Shown: positions 46,557-57,706 of the stretch, in pieces
Numbering within the stretch: position 1 is the first letter of the stretch
Layout: every line of letters starts with the position of its first letter
Assembly (NCBI RefSeq): GCF_002127325.2
Contig: NC_035433.2
Span: forward strand, 129,588,695 to 129,652,694
DNA length: 64,000 nucleotides
Direction of reading: 5' to 3'
Source: Helianthus annuus
Taxonomy: Eukaryota > Streptophyta > Magnoliopsida > Asterales > Asteraceae
Notes under the pieces: generated by a model
Told to the model about the DNA's origin: nothing
The model's input: only the letters and a program-made list of their open reading frames with translations
The model's database searches: none
Made by a program: the position numbers and the translations under genes

Positions 46557-48021
46557 TGTTACGGACATCTTCCGTCACCGTCTCAAAGGTTGGTTCGAAA
46601 CCCTACCGACATCTTCAGTCACGATCTCAGAAGTTGGTTCGACACACCAACATGTGGCACCCAACCCTGATGACATCAGAAAAAGGTAGACCATACTACC
46701 AGATCAAAACCCTAGGCTGAGAATTTCGCATCAGAGGAAAATTGCTCACCGGTACGTAAGAGACGTCACACGACTCTACTGGATCCCCAGTTTGATTTTC
46801 TAGAAGCAGGAGACATCTACATGGCCTAGAATCTTCTCCAAACTACGAACTACCTTCTAGACACAATAGTCCAGTACTCCTCCCACATGCAACTTGCATA
46901 AGGGAGCAACACTAGACTGGGGGGACTTGAAGGGGTATGGTCCCAGATCTCGCGTCAGCACGACCGCGAGTGACCATTACCCTTATCAAAAACCCTCACC
47001 AGCAAGAACTTATCTGTGTCCGTGCGGGCACGCGCGAACACAGCTGTCGAATCCAATCTGTCAAGTGATGGGAAAATAAAGATAGGCATAAGCGATGCGG
47101 CCTGGCACTGCATCGTATGAATATCTCCTTACCTTGTGTATGAAAACGGGTGTACGCATAGCGATGCGGCCTAGCACCACATCCTATGAACACTTTCGTC
47201 ATGACAAGGAATCTGGACAACAGCAACAGTCAACATAAGCGGCGATGCGGCTTAGCACCGCATCCCACAGTCTTTGCCAGAGTGGGAATGCGCAAACAAC
47301 AGCGGTTACCACAGGCAGCGATGCAGCGCGGCACCGCATCCTGCCCACAAGGCAAGTGGGACTGACACTGCAGTGCAAGTGGCACCAATGACAGTCGCCT
47401 GTCAGCCCATACGTAAGCAACAGACTGACACCGCAGTAGGACGTGGCCAATGGCGAAGCTTGACCCGAATGATCGGGGGGTCGAAAACGTATTTACCAAA
47501 AAAATTCTATAGTACCGGGGGGTCGAAAACGTATATACCCAGAAATTTCTATACGTAAACTACATATATAACACTACTAAGCGAAAAGTTCGGGGGGTCG
47601 GGCGCCCCTCCCCGCCCCTTCTATACTTCGCCAATGGACGTGGCTTCACCTCCACAACCAACAAGCCCGACATGCCTGCATAAGGGCGGCGCGTCGTCAG
47701 TCTGTCAACTCAACCACCCTCCTTCACTCCTCGGCTATAAATACCCATCCCAAACCAGGTTTGAGGTATCGTTTCTCAACTCTCTCACAACTACTACTAT
47801 CACACACTTTGCTTCTCAAGCAAATTACTGATTCTCACGCCGGAGAGTGGTAACAAGGAGCACCCCCCACCCCTTCCTCCTTGTTACGAGTCACGGTGTG
47901 TTTTCTTTGTGCAGGAGACAGCCCAGCTCACGGTCAAGCCACCGATACTCGGAAAGAAGGGATTAACCCTACTTGACGAGACCAGTGAATTAACCTCTCC
48001 TGGTTAACCACTGTTTCATCA
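46557..48021 (+). repeat. LTR G: lone gypsy-type LTR with four hairpin words
   Basis: Recognised by TG start (TGTTACGGACATC; alternatively TGTGGCACCC at 46,652), TATAAATA at 47,736-47,743 and a CA end at ~48,020. A ~52-bp diverged direct repeat opens it (GACATCTTCCGTCAC / GACATCTTCAGTCAC). Four copies of a hairpin word GATGCGGCNNAGCACCGCATC lie at 47,090-47,345. No coding region, primer site or target duplication is visible, so it is a solo or truncated LTR and its edges are approximate. Confidence 0.55.
47090..47345. repeat. Four copies of a GATGCGG...CCGCATC hairpin word
   Basis: Copies at ~47,093, 47,161, 47,243 and 47,318. The best, GATGCGGCTTAGCACCGCAT plus C, has a perfect 7-bp stem and a 7-base loop. 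They lie 390-640 bp upstream of the TATA box. Confidence 0.85.
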
Positions 48022-48983
48022 CTAACCCAACCTAACCGATTGATACTCGAGAACACAAGACTTGAACTAAACCTTTGTTCTATTCTTTTCAATCATTCAA
48101 ATGACTTAAAGATTACAGCGGAAGATAACAACTATTTATACTAGCGGAAGATAACAACCTTTGTTCTATTCTTTTCAATCAACAGAAAACCACTAAAAAA
48201 TTGAAAACCAAGAAAATTACTACTAACCAAATTATTTTTTTTTTTAATTTTACTTTTCATTTCGTTTAATTATAAGGTTAGTATTTTAGACTTCCGCTCT
48301 ATTATTTGTGTATTTGATATTAATCTAGTCATGTACCCTATCCGGGCCCACTGGGAAATATCAGGGTGTGACATGAGGCAATCTAAGTCAGAGTCACCAT
48401 CCCTAACGAATATTACATAGGCCTCGTTTTTCAATCTAGCTCATTTATTCTATTTTTTTCTTTTGATAAAAAATTCTAACAATTTAAGCTTATAACAACA
48501 TTTCTTACACTATTATTGGCGGTTTCGGCTATCTACTTTTCCTAGATGAAAACCCACTAGTAGACCAACAATTAAGGAATTTTTAATATCAAAGGAACCT
48601 AAAAACCAGGTTGAGCCTATTCACATATCTCAAGCTAGACACGAGTTTAACTTTATTCTCATATTATTATTATTTGAAACCCAAATATGCTCGACTTTAC
48701 TATCATTTTCTCTATTCATTTTTGCAAACATCTAAAACAAGAACATTTTCTGATTTTTCAATTGTTTTTGGATTTTTAAATTTTTAAATTTTCTATTTTT
48801 TTGTATTTTTCAAATTTTATGACTCTAGACTTTACTAACTAGACACTAAACGATAGTTTCTAATGTGTGGTAAAATACACATATTTGTCCCGTGTAAAGT
48901 GTATAATTTTTATATAAGCTTTATATGTTTTTATTTAGTTTAGTATTATATTATATTATTTTGTATTTTTTGGCAGGTCCTGG
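48022..48983 (+). repeat. Direct repeat copy 2
   Basis: Matches copy 1 (35,529-38,266 without the solo LTR). It keeps the empty target ACTTG at 48,060-48,064. It begins at the same base as copy 1 (CTAACCC directly after a CA dinucleotide), although the flanking LTRs (copia, G) are unrelated. After GGCAGGTCCTGG the two copies diverge completely. Confidence 0.8.
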
Positions 48984-50055
48984 TGCAAATGAAGCGAAAA
49001 CAAGTAATAAAGTAAATAATCAACCAGTTAAGTAGAGTAGACCGCTGGTGACCAAAGGAAATTCGCTGCTATTTTCTTTTGTACTACTAAGATACCCATC
49101 AGACGAAAGTTGTTATATATTATTATTGGCTATTTATAAAAAAGGACTGCATATGATATTATTGTGGGGGGCGATAAGGGCTTAAGGCCCAACAGCAGCT
49201 GATTTTGTGATATTATGAATGTTGGGGCCTTTTGAAACTATTTTAAAATAATGTTATGTATGTAACATAAAAACCTAATCGAGGTAAGGGGAAATATAAT
49301 ATTCACTTTGGAATCCATCTCAAAGTGGGAAGATATTATATTGTTGAAGAGAGTCCGCATATAACATTATTGGAGAAAAAGGCGGCTGTTATTTTCTTGG
49401 GTATATCTATATTATATTATATTATTATATTATAATGCATTAGAGAGGTATTTTAAGATACCTAAAAAATAAAAATTTTTCCCTCCTTTTATTTATAGAA
49501 AGATCCCTAAAATGAGGGTAGTTTAGTCTTTTAAACACTATTTATTTTTTAGCCACTAAACTTATTACACTTAAATCCCTGAGGTTTTAACAAAATTATA
49601 GATAATTAGTTACAATTCACTCATTCACAACAAACTTATAATTTTTTTACGTATTCTTGGCATATCTTATAAACTATATTGTTTAAAAAAATCCAAAGAT
49701 AGCATGACGATATACACATTTTTGTCAACGTTTCGGTAGTTGTCTTGTTCAATATCGACGCACAGGTTAAAAGGTACAAGTCGATAATGCTTTAATGTAC
49801 AAGTAATTAATACATGTGATCTAATGCGGCTAATCTACAAAGATGGGCTCCATCTATGCAAACAAAAACAAAAAGAATTAAAAGTACGGTAACATAAAAT
49901 GAAGATATTACGTGTCACATTTTATTTTATTAAAACTGCCTAATATCTATACTTAGATATATCTTATAAAAACCTAAAACTAACCACAAAAAACTTCCTA
50001 AATAAAGGGGTGTCAAATCTAAAATTAAACCCTAATGCATTTCTATAGTTACTAC
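48984..50055 (+). other. AT-rich intergenic DNA
   Basis: No gene seen. Repeated ATATTATATT-type words occur around 49,100-49,440, including a run of (ATATT)n at 49,412-49,435. Confidence 0.5.
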
Positions 50056-50063
50056 TATAAATA
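50056..50063 (+). promoter_or_regulatory. TATA box of the decayed four-exon gene
   Basis: TATAAATA in CTACTATAAATACATAGC, 46 bp before the ATG at 50,109, a normal spacing for a plant gene with a short leader. Confidence 0.55.
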
Positions 50064-50108
50064 CATAGCAGGACACCCCTATATTTATTGTTAAACAATG
50101 TTAAAAAA

Positions 50109-50761
50109 ATGGATCTATTTCTGAATTCAATTGTTGCGAAAAACCAAGCATGCGAGATTGAAAATTCTAAGGTCAGTTCTGTTATATCGCAGCAGTGAAT
50201 AACTGTTTTCTTTTATTTACTTTTATGTGAATATTAACTTATTTGATTTTTCAGATTCAGTTGCATGATGAACATGTCAATTTAAACAACCCAGTTGTCG
50301 AACAAGCTTCTAAGGTATTGATTTTGCTGGTTTTTAAGTATTATTTTTGCTTATATCTTTCATATTAACATGTTCGTTATGTTATTATATGCGTGTTTTA
50401 TTGCAAGATGATGGTGATAAAAGTGTTAATATCATTTCTTATGGTGCAATGTTTAGTTCATACAAGTCTAATCTTCAACGTGAATTTAGTGAGGAGGTCA
50501 ATTTAAGGTTTATTTAATTCTTTTTAACTTTTGTATTCAATATTTATCCTTTTTAAGGATCAGAAGTTTGAGACTCAAAGGAAGAGACCCAAAAGACTCT
50601 CTGAATGAAAATGAAGTGAGGTTATTAATTTAGACGATTCTGAGGATAATAACAAAGAAGAGAAATTAGAAGATACTGTCGATTCAAGCACAAACCAGAA
50701 AACCCGATTAAAAATATCTCGAGTGTCAAATCAGAAGCGAAACAGATTTCATGCAGTCTAA
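50109..50761 (+). pseudogene. Decayed four-exon gene for a small charged nuclear-type protein with a SUMO-interacting-like motif
   Basis: Exons 50,109-50,171 (MDLFLNSIVAKNQ...), 50,255-50,314 (IQLHDEHVNLNNPVV...), 50,407-50,496 (DDGDKSVNIISYGAMF...) and 50,558-50,761 are all phase 0, giving 138 codons. Donors are GT; acceptors are AG except exon 3, where CAAG replaces the expected CAGG. The last exon has a basic run (QRKRPKRLSE), then TGA AAA TGA in frame. An open tail follows with EVINLDDSEDN, shaped like a SUMO-interacting motif, and a basic end. Both TGA codons could be CGA changed by C-to-T. An AATAAA lies at 50,831. I do not recognise the family. Confidence 0.5.
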
Positions 50762-51986
50762 CATGAAATCTATCAAGTGTTTTTATGGTTTTTTTTCATT
50801 TTCAGTTGTTATATTTGATCTAGACGTATGAATAAAGTTTATTTTATATTTGAACTTTATTTTTGCTGTTAATATAATGCAGTTATTGACCATATTAATA
50901 AAGTTCAAAATAAAGTTAGTATCCTAAATTTACAAGTCAAATGAACTTATATAAGTTAATATCCTAAAGTTGCAATAAATAGATATTGCAGTTAGATATA
51001 GTTAAGCTGAAATTATAAAATATTGCAGTTATTCTTGGATATTAATCTAATAATTTGAATTTCTTAATTAAAAAATAGTAAAGTAATAAACTTTAAAGCT
51101 AAACTAAAAAAACTGAACTTACTATGATATAAAGTTAATAAAGATATAAACTCTTAACATCCTAATTTTTATAAAAAAAATGTTTTTAAAATTTTATAAA
51201 AATATAAATTTTTTATATATATAAAAACGAAATTTAACAATTAAAGTTAAATGTGTAAAATATACTTACGAATCAATTACTATTTTTTATTTTTTTTTTT
51301 TATAAAAACAAAAATTAGCCATGTGGATATTTAAAAAAAGTTATGAACTTTAAAGAATAAAATTATAATCTTTATCATTTAACCAACAAAATAAACTTAC
51401 TTTACAACTATAACAACTTATCTTTTATTTTTTGTCATTTGATAATTATTTTTTTTTTTTGTTAAAAAAAGAAACTTTACATGTGTAAAACAGTTTTTTT
51501 ACTTTATCTATAAACAAAACATTTTGTTTTTATAAAAAATAATTATTTTATAACATTTTTTGTAACAAGTAATATAAATAAAATACTCCTGAATTTTACA
51601 ATCTTTACTAGATAAATACTAATTGTATTGCAGATTTTTAGGAATGATAAGTCAACTATATTGTTATAGATAATATTAGTTAGTTTCAAAATAATTCTTT
51701 ACCAACTTAACTAGATACATAGTAGATTGTGTTGCATATTTTTAGGGATTATAAGTTAAAAGTAGACTCATATAGATAAGATTAGTTAGGAACTAAAAAT
51801 CTGAACTTAGTATGATATAAAGTTATTAAAGATATGAACTCTTAACATCCTATTTTTTTTATAAAAACAGTTCTTGAAATTTTGTAAAAATATAAATTTT
51901 TATATCTGTAAAAAACGAAATTTAACAATTTAAGTTAAAGGTCTAAAACGTACTTACGATTCAAATACTATTTTTTATTTCTATAA
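50762..51986 (+). other. AT-rich DNA with a diverged direct repeat
   Basis: A ~185-bp segment at 51,107-51,295 recurs at 51,797-51,981 at about 80% (shared CTCTTAACATCCTA, AAAACGAAATTTAACAATT). A ~105-bp unit also recurs (51,600-51,690 / 51,706-51,800). No gene seen. Element D is inserted right at the end of the second copy. Confidence 0.6.
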
Positions 51987-54900
51987 TGTAACACCTCGAA
52001 TTTTTGAGTCCAATAATGTGTTAACACGTGTCATTTGATTACACGTGGCATTGATATTAAATAAAGGACTAATTTTGGCAAACCTTGAAAGTATGTAAAT
52101 TCGAGGGTTATAAATGTCAACAAAGGGTAAATATACTGTACAGTAACCCTAAATGGTGCTTATACCTTCAAACGAATAAATCATGGATCGTACGGAAGCG
52201 AAACGCGGAAGAAAGTGAGAGATTACAAGCTACAGGGGTTAACTGTGTCAACATGTTTAATTATACCTCTGAGTGGCCCTTTAACGTTCCCAAGGCTTTG
52301 TAACGGTATTATACACTCACTAGAATGTAATATATAAATTTCGCGAAGTTTCGTTATGAAACAAGAAAGTTACGACCAAATTCGTAGGAGAAGGGTTAAA
52401 AGCGTCAATAATGAAAGTTAAGGCTTTCTGAATAATTAATAAACAAACCGGGGATTTAATAACGCGGGCAAATAACACGAGGTCCTTAGTTGTAATTAAC
52501 CGAGGGCCAAACCGCAAAGTTACCCCTTCAAACCCGAAAGGTCAGGTAAATCATTACGAAAGATTTCGTTATTAATTACCAGATTCTGATAATCATTACA
52601 AAAGATTTAAAAAACCTGGAATTTTAACCTCTCGCGACCCGCGTAAGGGATTGGGTTAAGTTGAGGCGGGCCGCGAGCCACCTAAGATACGCGCCTGATA
52701 TTTGAATCTCAGGCGACCCGCATTAAACATGCATGGAACTCCCATGCGGGCCGCATTAGACGCCCAGATGCAGAATGTTTGTAGTTTCTTGCCTTTTGAG
52801 CTTGTGAACGATCAAAACGCCAATAAATGAGGCATGGGCACCCCATACTCGACCCATAACACTTAGGGACACCTGCCCATCATCCATACTCAGTTGTAGA
52901 ATGAGTTGTGATGATCTAAAGGCCTTTTGAACACTATAAATAGCCACATTGTGAGCATATGTTCACCACACCTCAAACAACTCATCTACTGATCATTCTA
53001 AGCTCTCAAGCATTCCTCTCTGCTCTCTAAGCAAGATACAACTTCTGTAAGTCGTTCAAATCCATTTTGGTCTTATATTTCCATAGATTTAGCTTATAAA
53101 CTCAACCGTCGTAACTAACGGTTGTCATAACGATAATTCACAAATGGTCCAGTGAATTGTCGGATCAAAAGTAGTTTTGAGTTGGTATCTATGTGGGTAA
53201 TAAACCTCTAAAAGGGTTCCCTCTGATCACCACTCTAACTATGTCAAATATCGAGTCAAACGCGCACTTAAAAAGTCAACAGAAAGTCATTTTGCCGTTT
53301 TGTACATAATCTGTAATGTGTACGTTATGAAACCTGTTTTAATGTTCATAAAACATGATATTAAGCATATAAACTTGTTTGCGCTCGTTTGAATCGACCG
53401 TTTGCTATATTGACCCGGTTCGGAGCCGAATGTCGCAAAAGTTTGACTTTTGCTTTGACTTCAGTTCTGACCCGTTTTAGTGAGGTATAGATATGCCTTA
53501 GGACTCTCTTAGGACCAGGTTACATGATGGAATAAACCTCTGTGATCGGTTCATGAGTTATCCGAGTCTTTTGCACATTTCCGTTAATCGCCTAAAAGTT
53601 GACCGTAACGCCATTTTGAAAATAAAACGAGTATTTCGGACACGTGAACGGACCAGAACCTTGCTTATTAAATTATAAGCATGTCCTTAAAGTTTCACGT
53701 CCATCCGAGGTCTAGAATGAGAGTTATGCTAAATAGCGCAATTAAAGTAAACTTTTGTAATAAACGGCGCAATTAGCATAACGCCTATCTAAACCAAGAT
53801 TTCGTCACCAAAACTTTTACCCACTGTATTAAAATAATATTTTGGGAATTTTAAAGATTTTTAATAATTTTTACCTCGCTCATAACCTGCGGTTATGGCT
53901 ACGGTTCGGTAAATACCGAATATGCCCTTTTCGGCCAAAACTTGAGTTCTACAAGGTCTTTTGACCCGATTCCAGTTGCTACTGATTTTAAATAATAAAT
54001 AAAGTATTTCAGACTTTTTAAACTGTTCGGGAAACCCAGATTTCCTGTAGAACTCGAAAAGCTCTTTAAAAGTCTTTAAAATGACCGAGAAGCCCCTACG
54101 GGGCATAATATTAACTTAAACTCGTTACGGGCATCACGGAAGGTATCCTACTGATGCCACAACCTCTTTAAGGCATATTGACTTAGGAAATAAGCGTAAG
54201 ACTCCCATGGTAAACCGTTTCGCCTATTGCGCGCACGGTTCGCCTTATGAAACTAGTTTTCATAATTTAGCCGATACGGGTCAAATTATATTATTTGAAC
54301 CCCAAAATCCAGAAGTGTGAACCATAAACCCTTATAAAACAAGTCTCTGAACTTGTTTGGGGCAGAATCACACTCCATTCTCGGTCTTCGCCTTTTCGCG
54401 CGATTAAACCGTATTCACATATCGGAACCAACCGGTCTAGGCTACGGCCATTATAAAGACTCGTTAGGATTCTAAGAGGTTAATTAAAACCTTCGTTCCA
54501 GATTAGGAGCCCAGTAAAAGCTATCGGTGATTTAATCAAATTAAGGAAATATACTTGCAAAGGTAAATACTTTAACTTATTTCCCCTATACGGGCTTGGG
54601 TTACGGTATGTTAATACCGCTTGATTGAGCATTATATTTTTCCATCGCTTAGGTGGTTAATTAAATAATATGATCGGCTCATTTAAACAGTTTTGTTTCT
54701 TAAAAGGCTTTGGGGGGTTTAATGACTGTTGTCCCGGATATCCTTGGCATCATTTTACGAAATGGCCACGACCATCGACATCCCGGTGTAGGCGTACACC
54801 CGGTATATATTGTCGACATTAAATTAAAAGACGTAGCCGTTGGTTTTTATACTACGGTTTTACGCAATGTGGTGTGTCTAAAATCTTTAACCCGGCACGA

Positions 54901-55374
54901 CCCGGGCTACTGAACGCATAAAAGAACATGTAAAACGTTCACAAGATTTTAATAATTTTCCCAAGTTATAAAAGAGTTTGTGCCTTGTGCATTCAAATCA
55001 ATTTTAATAAACATTTTCAAATGTGTCAGTTGAATGTATTTACCAGTGTAAACTGACGTATTTTCCCCAAAAAGATTAAGTGCAGGTACTATACGAAATT
55101 GGCTGGTATTAGCTTCCTAAGCATCACGAATAGTCTCGCAAACTCGATGCCGTATCTGAATGAACAATATTTGTTATTTTGATCCGCTGTGGATATATTC
55201 GACTTCTGTAATACATTTGATATTACAACCAGAGGTTGAAGTATATATTTATCTTTAAAGCTTCCGCTGTGCATTTATATAATTGTGTGGTTTGACTATA
55301 TTGTTGCCAACATCGTCACGGTAATCCCCCACCGGGCCCACCGGTGATACACGTGGAAAATTCGGGGTGTGACA
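51987..55374 (+). repeat. 5' LTR of element D
   Basis: 3388 bp, TGTAACACCTCG to TTCGGGGTGTGACA. Two pairs of GC-rich inverted words lie at 52,632-52,680 and 52,707-52,765 (CTCGCGACCCGC / GCGGGCCGCGAG and GACCCGCAT / ATGCGGGCCGCAT). TATAAATA lies at 52,935-52,942. Short ORFs in it are duplicated in the 3' LTR and are not genes. Confidence 0.95.
52935..52942 (+). promoter_or_regulatory. TATA box of element D LTR
   Basis: TATAAATA in GAACACTATAAATAGCCAC, repeated at 63,237-63,244. About 170 bp downstream of the last GC-rich word. Confidence 0.6.
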
Positions 55375-55377
55375 GGT

Positions 55378-55390
55378 TGGTATCAGAGCC
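55378..55390 (+). other. Primer binding site of element D
   Basis: TGGTATCAGAGCC, three bases after the LTR end; initiator methionine tRNA type. Confidence 0.92.
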
Positions 55391-55546
55391 AACGTTGAGT
55401 GAATTAAACACTACCCTATTGTGTTTAATCTCAATGACACAATTGCACATACTTGAGTCTAGACAATAACTTAGGACAAATTCGGATTAATACTCCTTTT
55501 TGTCTTTATTTTCAATTCGATTTTTAATAAGTTTTGGAGCAGGAAA

Positions 55547-56761
55547 ATGCCACCTGTTATATTCCGAGGAAGAGGAAGGGGAAGATGAGGCAGAGGAGAT
55601 GTCGTGACACATCACGACCACGAAGCTGGACCGTCAGGTACAAGACCTCCTTCAATGACAAGGAGCGAAGAACCACAACGACGAAGAGATCTGTATGAAC
55701 CTGCGAGGCATTCCACCTCACACAGCTCGACGCCATCGTACCGGCACTCTTTCGGGCCAAACTCAGAGAATGATCCCAACAACCCACAACTTTCCTTCAT
55801 ACCTCTACAACGTTCGGTATCACACCGAAATTACGACAACCCTACTCCATACTACATAGGTCAGTTTAATCCGGCTGACTACATACAGGAACCTTCAGGC
55901 TTTATTCCATTAGGGCCGCAAGATCATTTCTCTGAGGATCATATGGACGAAGATACTGATCCAACAGAACCTGCTCGTGGTACGCCCACGCATCCGATAG
56001 AAGTCTCTGATGGGTCATCCTTCCATGGCACACCCTATCAGGGACTAGACAGTTTCCAAGCGTTGTTTGACCGACATGAGTGGTACTACACACCACCTCA
56101 CCAGACATCACAACAACCGCGACATCCACAGGATCCCTCTGAGGATTCACGCTTTGAGGCAGTGACGCCACCACCTCCGCCACCGGCGCAACCAGTAATG
56201 CCTGATCCGCCAAGGCGTAGGAGGACAAATGCTCGTATGTCCACACGAGGAGGAGGGGGTATCCACTTCAGCACCCCTCGACACTCTAGTAGTAGCCACT
56301 ATCCGCCACTACAAGAAGAAGGACCTTCAAGTCCTATACAGGAGGCGAACTCCGCACCAGCTGCAGCAAATTCGCCACCATTTGGGTATGACCAACCCAT
56401 ACCTGCTTACACGGGTCCAACGGCTTACAACCCGTTCGAACCGTCACAAGCACAATACAACTACAATTATGAGCGCGACCCATATGTGGTGTCGGCTAGA
56501 TATAATGCACGCTACCCTGACGGAGCTCATGGGAACATGGGACCACCGGACTACTCAGCTCATGGGTATCCAATACCTCCCAGACCCCCAGCTCCGCAAC
56601 ACGCGCCACAACCACGATTTTCTCCTCCTGAATAGGAAGAAATACTCCATCGACTAGATCGTGTGGAGAGAGAGTTCGAGGAAGAGAAGAAAAGCCACCG
56701 AGGATTTCTCAAAGGCTTGGCGAACCTACTAAAGGGCAAAAAGAAGAAACGTGACCATTAG
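55547..56761 (+). pseudogene. Extra 5' ORF (ORF0) of element D, 404 codons with two in-frame stops
   Basis: ATG at 55,547 begins with an RG-rich start (FRGRGRGR), then TGA at 55,586-55,588. The same frame runs on for 348 codons through a Pro/Ser/His/Tyr-rich, probably disordered body (PSGTRPPSMTRSEEP, RHPQDPSEDSRFE, QPRFSPPE). TAG follows at 56,633. The frame continues to 56,761 with a charged coiled-coil-like end (LHRLDRVEREFEEEKK) and a Lys-rich tail (KGKKKKRD). It lies between primer site and gag, as in element C. No domain is recognised. RG and Lys-rich ends suggest nucleic-acid binding; that is inference. Confidence 0.55.
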
Positions 56762-57706
56762 CCCTTAATAGTTGTACTAATGTAATTTCTATTTTGAAAT
56801 AAGTCCCTGCGTGGACACTTATCGTATTTCAGTCCCTACGTGGACTTATCTTTTAGTCCTTACATGGACACTTATCTTATGTTAGTCCCTGCGTGGACTT
56901 GTCACTTATTTTAAAACCTCTATGGAGGTATGTACTATTTGAAAGACCCGTTTAGGGCAATATGTAATTGTATTTGAGAATATGGAATGTATGTTGTGAG
57001 TTTTGTTTTACTATGTATGAAATAAATCAAAACCATTCCTTTTATATTGATCTGCCAAAATAAAGAATCTTACGAGTGAAACCTAGCCTGGTGTCTCTTA
57101 AGATCCGGCCAAGATGGTAGGACTTAATTAAAAGATTCAGATTCCCTGTTAACCGCTGCAAGCATGTTAACAATCATGGCAGATGTGATTCGTTAAAGTC
57201 ACGCACGTCATTCTTATACAATAATCCTTTAAGGATTCCAAAACCCAACTAAATGATTTATAAATCATGGGTTAAATCATCAGTAGAGATGATCACTTAT
57301 TAAAACATCCATTAGTGATGTAGTGCCTACGGGCCAACCTTATTTAAAACATCCATTAGTGATGTAGTGCCTATGGGCCGTAATAATTGTCTTATAAAGA
57401 CAAAAGGCAGTGGTGGTCTATGACTCCCTGTCAGAAAGAGATAAAAGAACTACGGTTCAAATCTCTATGCCTTTGATTCTCTGAAATCTCGGCTAATAGT
57501 ATAAAACATCCTCGTGATTAGGCTTTATGCCGCCAATGTTATTGATATAGCTAAAATAGGATATATTCAAATCCTAAGATTTAATGAGTAATAAGTTAAC
57601 CAAATATGGTCTCTGTTACCATGGTTGACAAATTGTCATGAAAGACAATTATATAATAAACTTCTAAATAAAATTTTGATATCTTCTGTAACAGATTCAA
57701 GTTACA
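56762..57706 (+). other. Leader of element D between ORF0 and gag
   Basis: Non-coding, ~945 bp. At ~56,800-56,905 a short unit (AGTCCCTGCGTGGAC-ACTTATC) is repeated about four times. GTCC and GGAC within it are complementary, so each could form a small hairpin. A second near-repeat (AAACATCCATTAGTGATGTA) occurs twice near 57,305 and 57,348. Confidence 0.6.

Noticed and set aside
46557..48021. 5-bp target duplication around LTR G
   Set aside because: I tried TGTTACGG and TGTGGCACC as starts and two CA ends; none gave matching flanks.
52085..52947. Short ORFs at 52,085-52,303, 52,320-52,517 and 52,756-52,947
   Set aside because: They lie in the LTR of element D; the first two recur identically in the 3' LTR only because the LTRs are identical. 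No domain.
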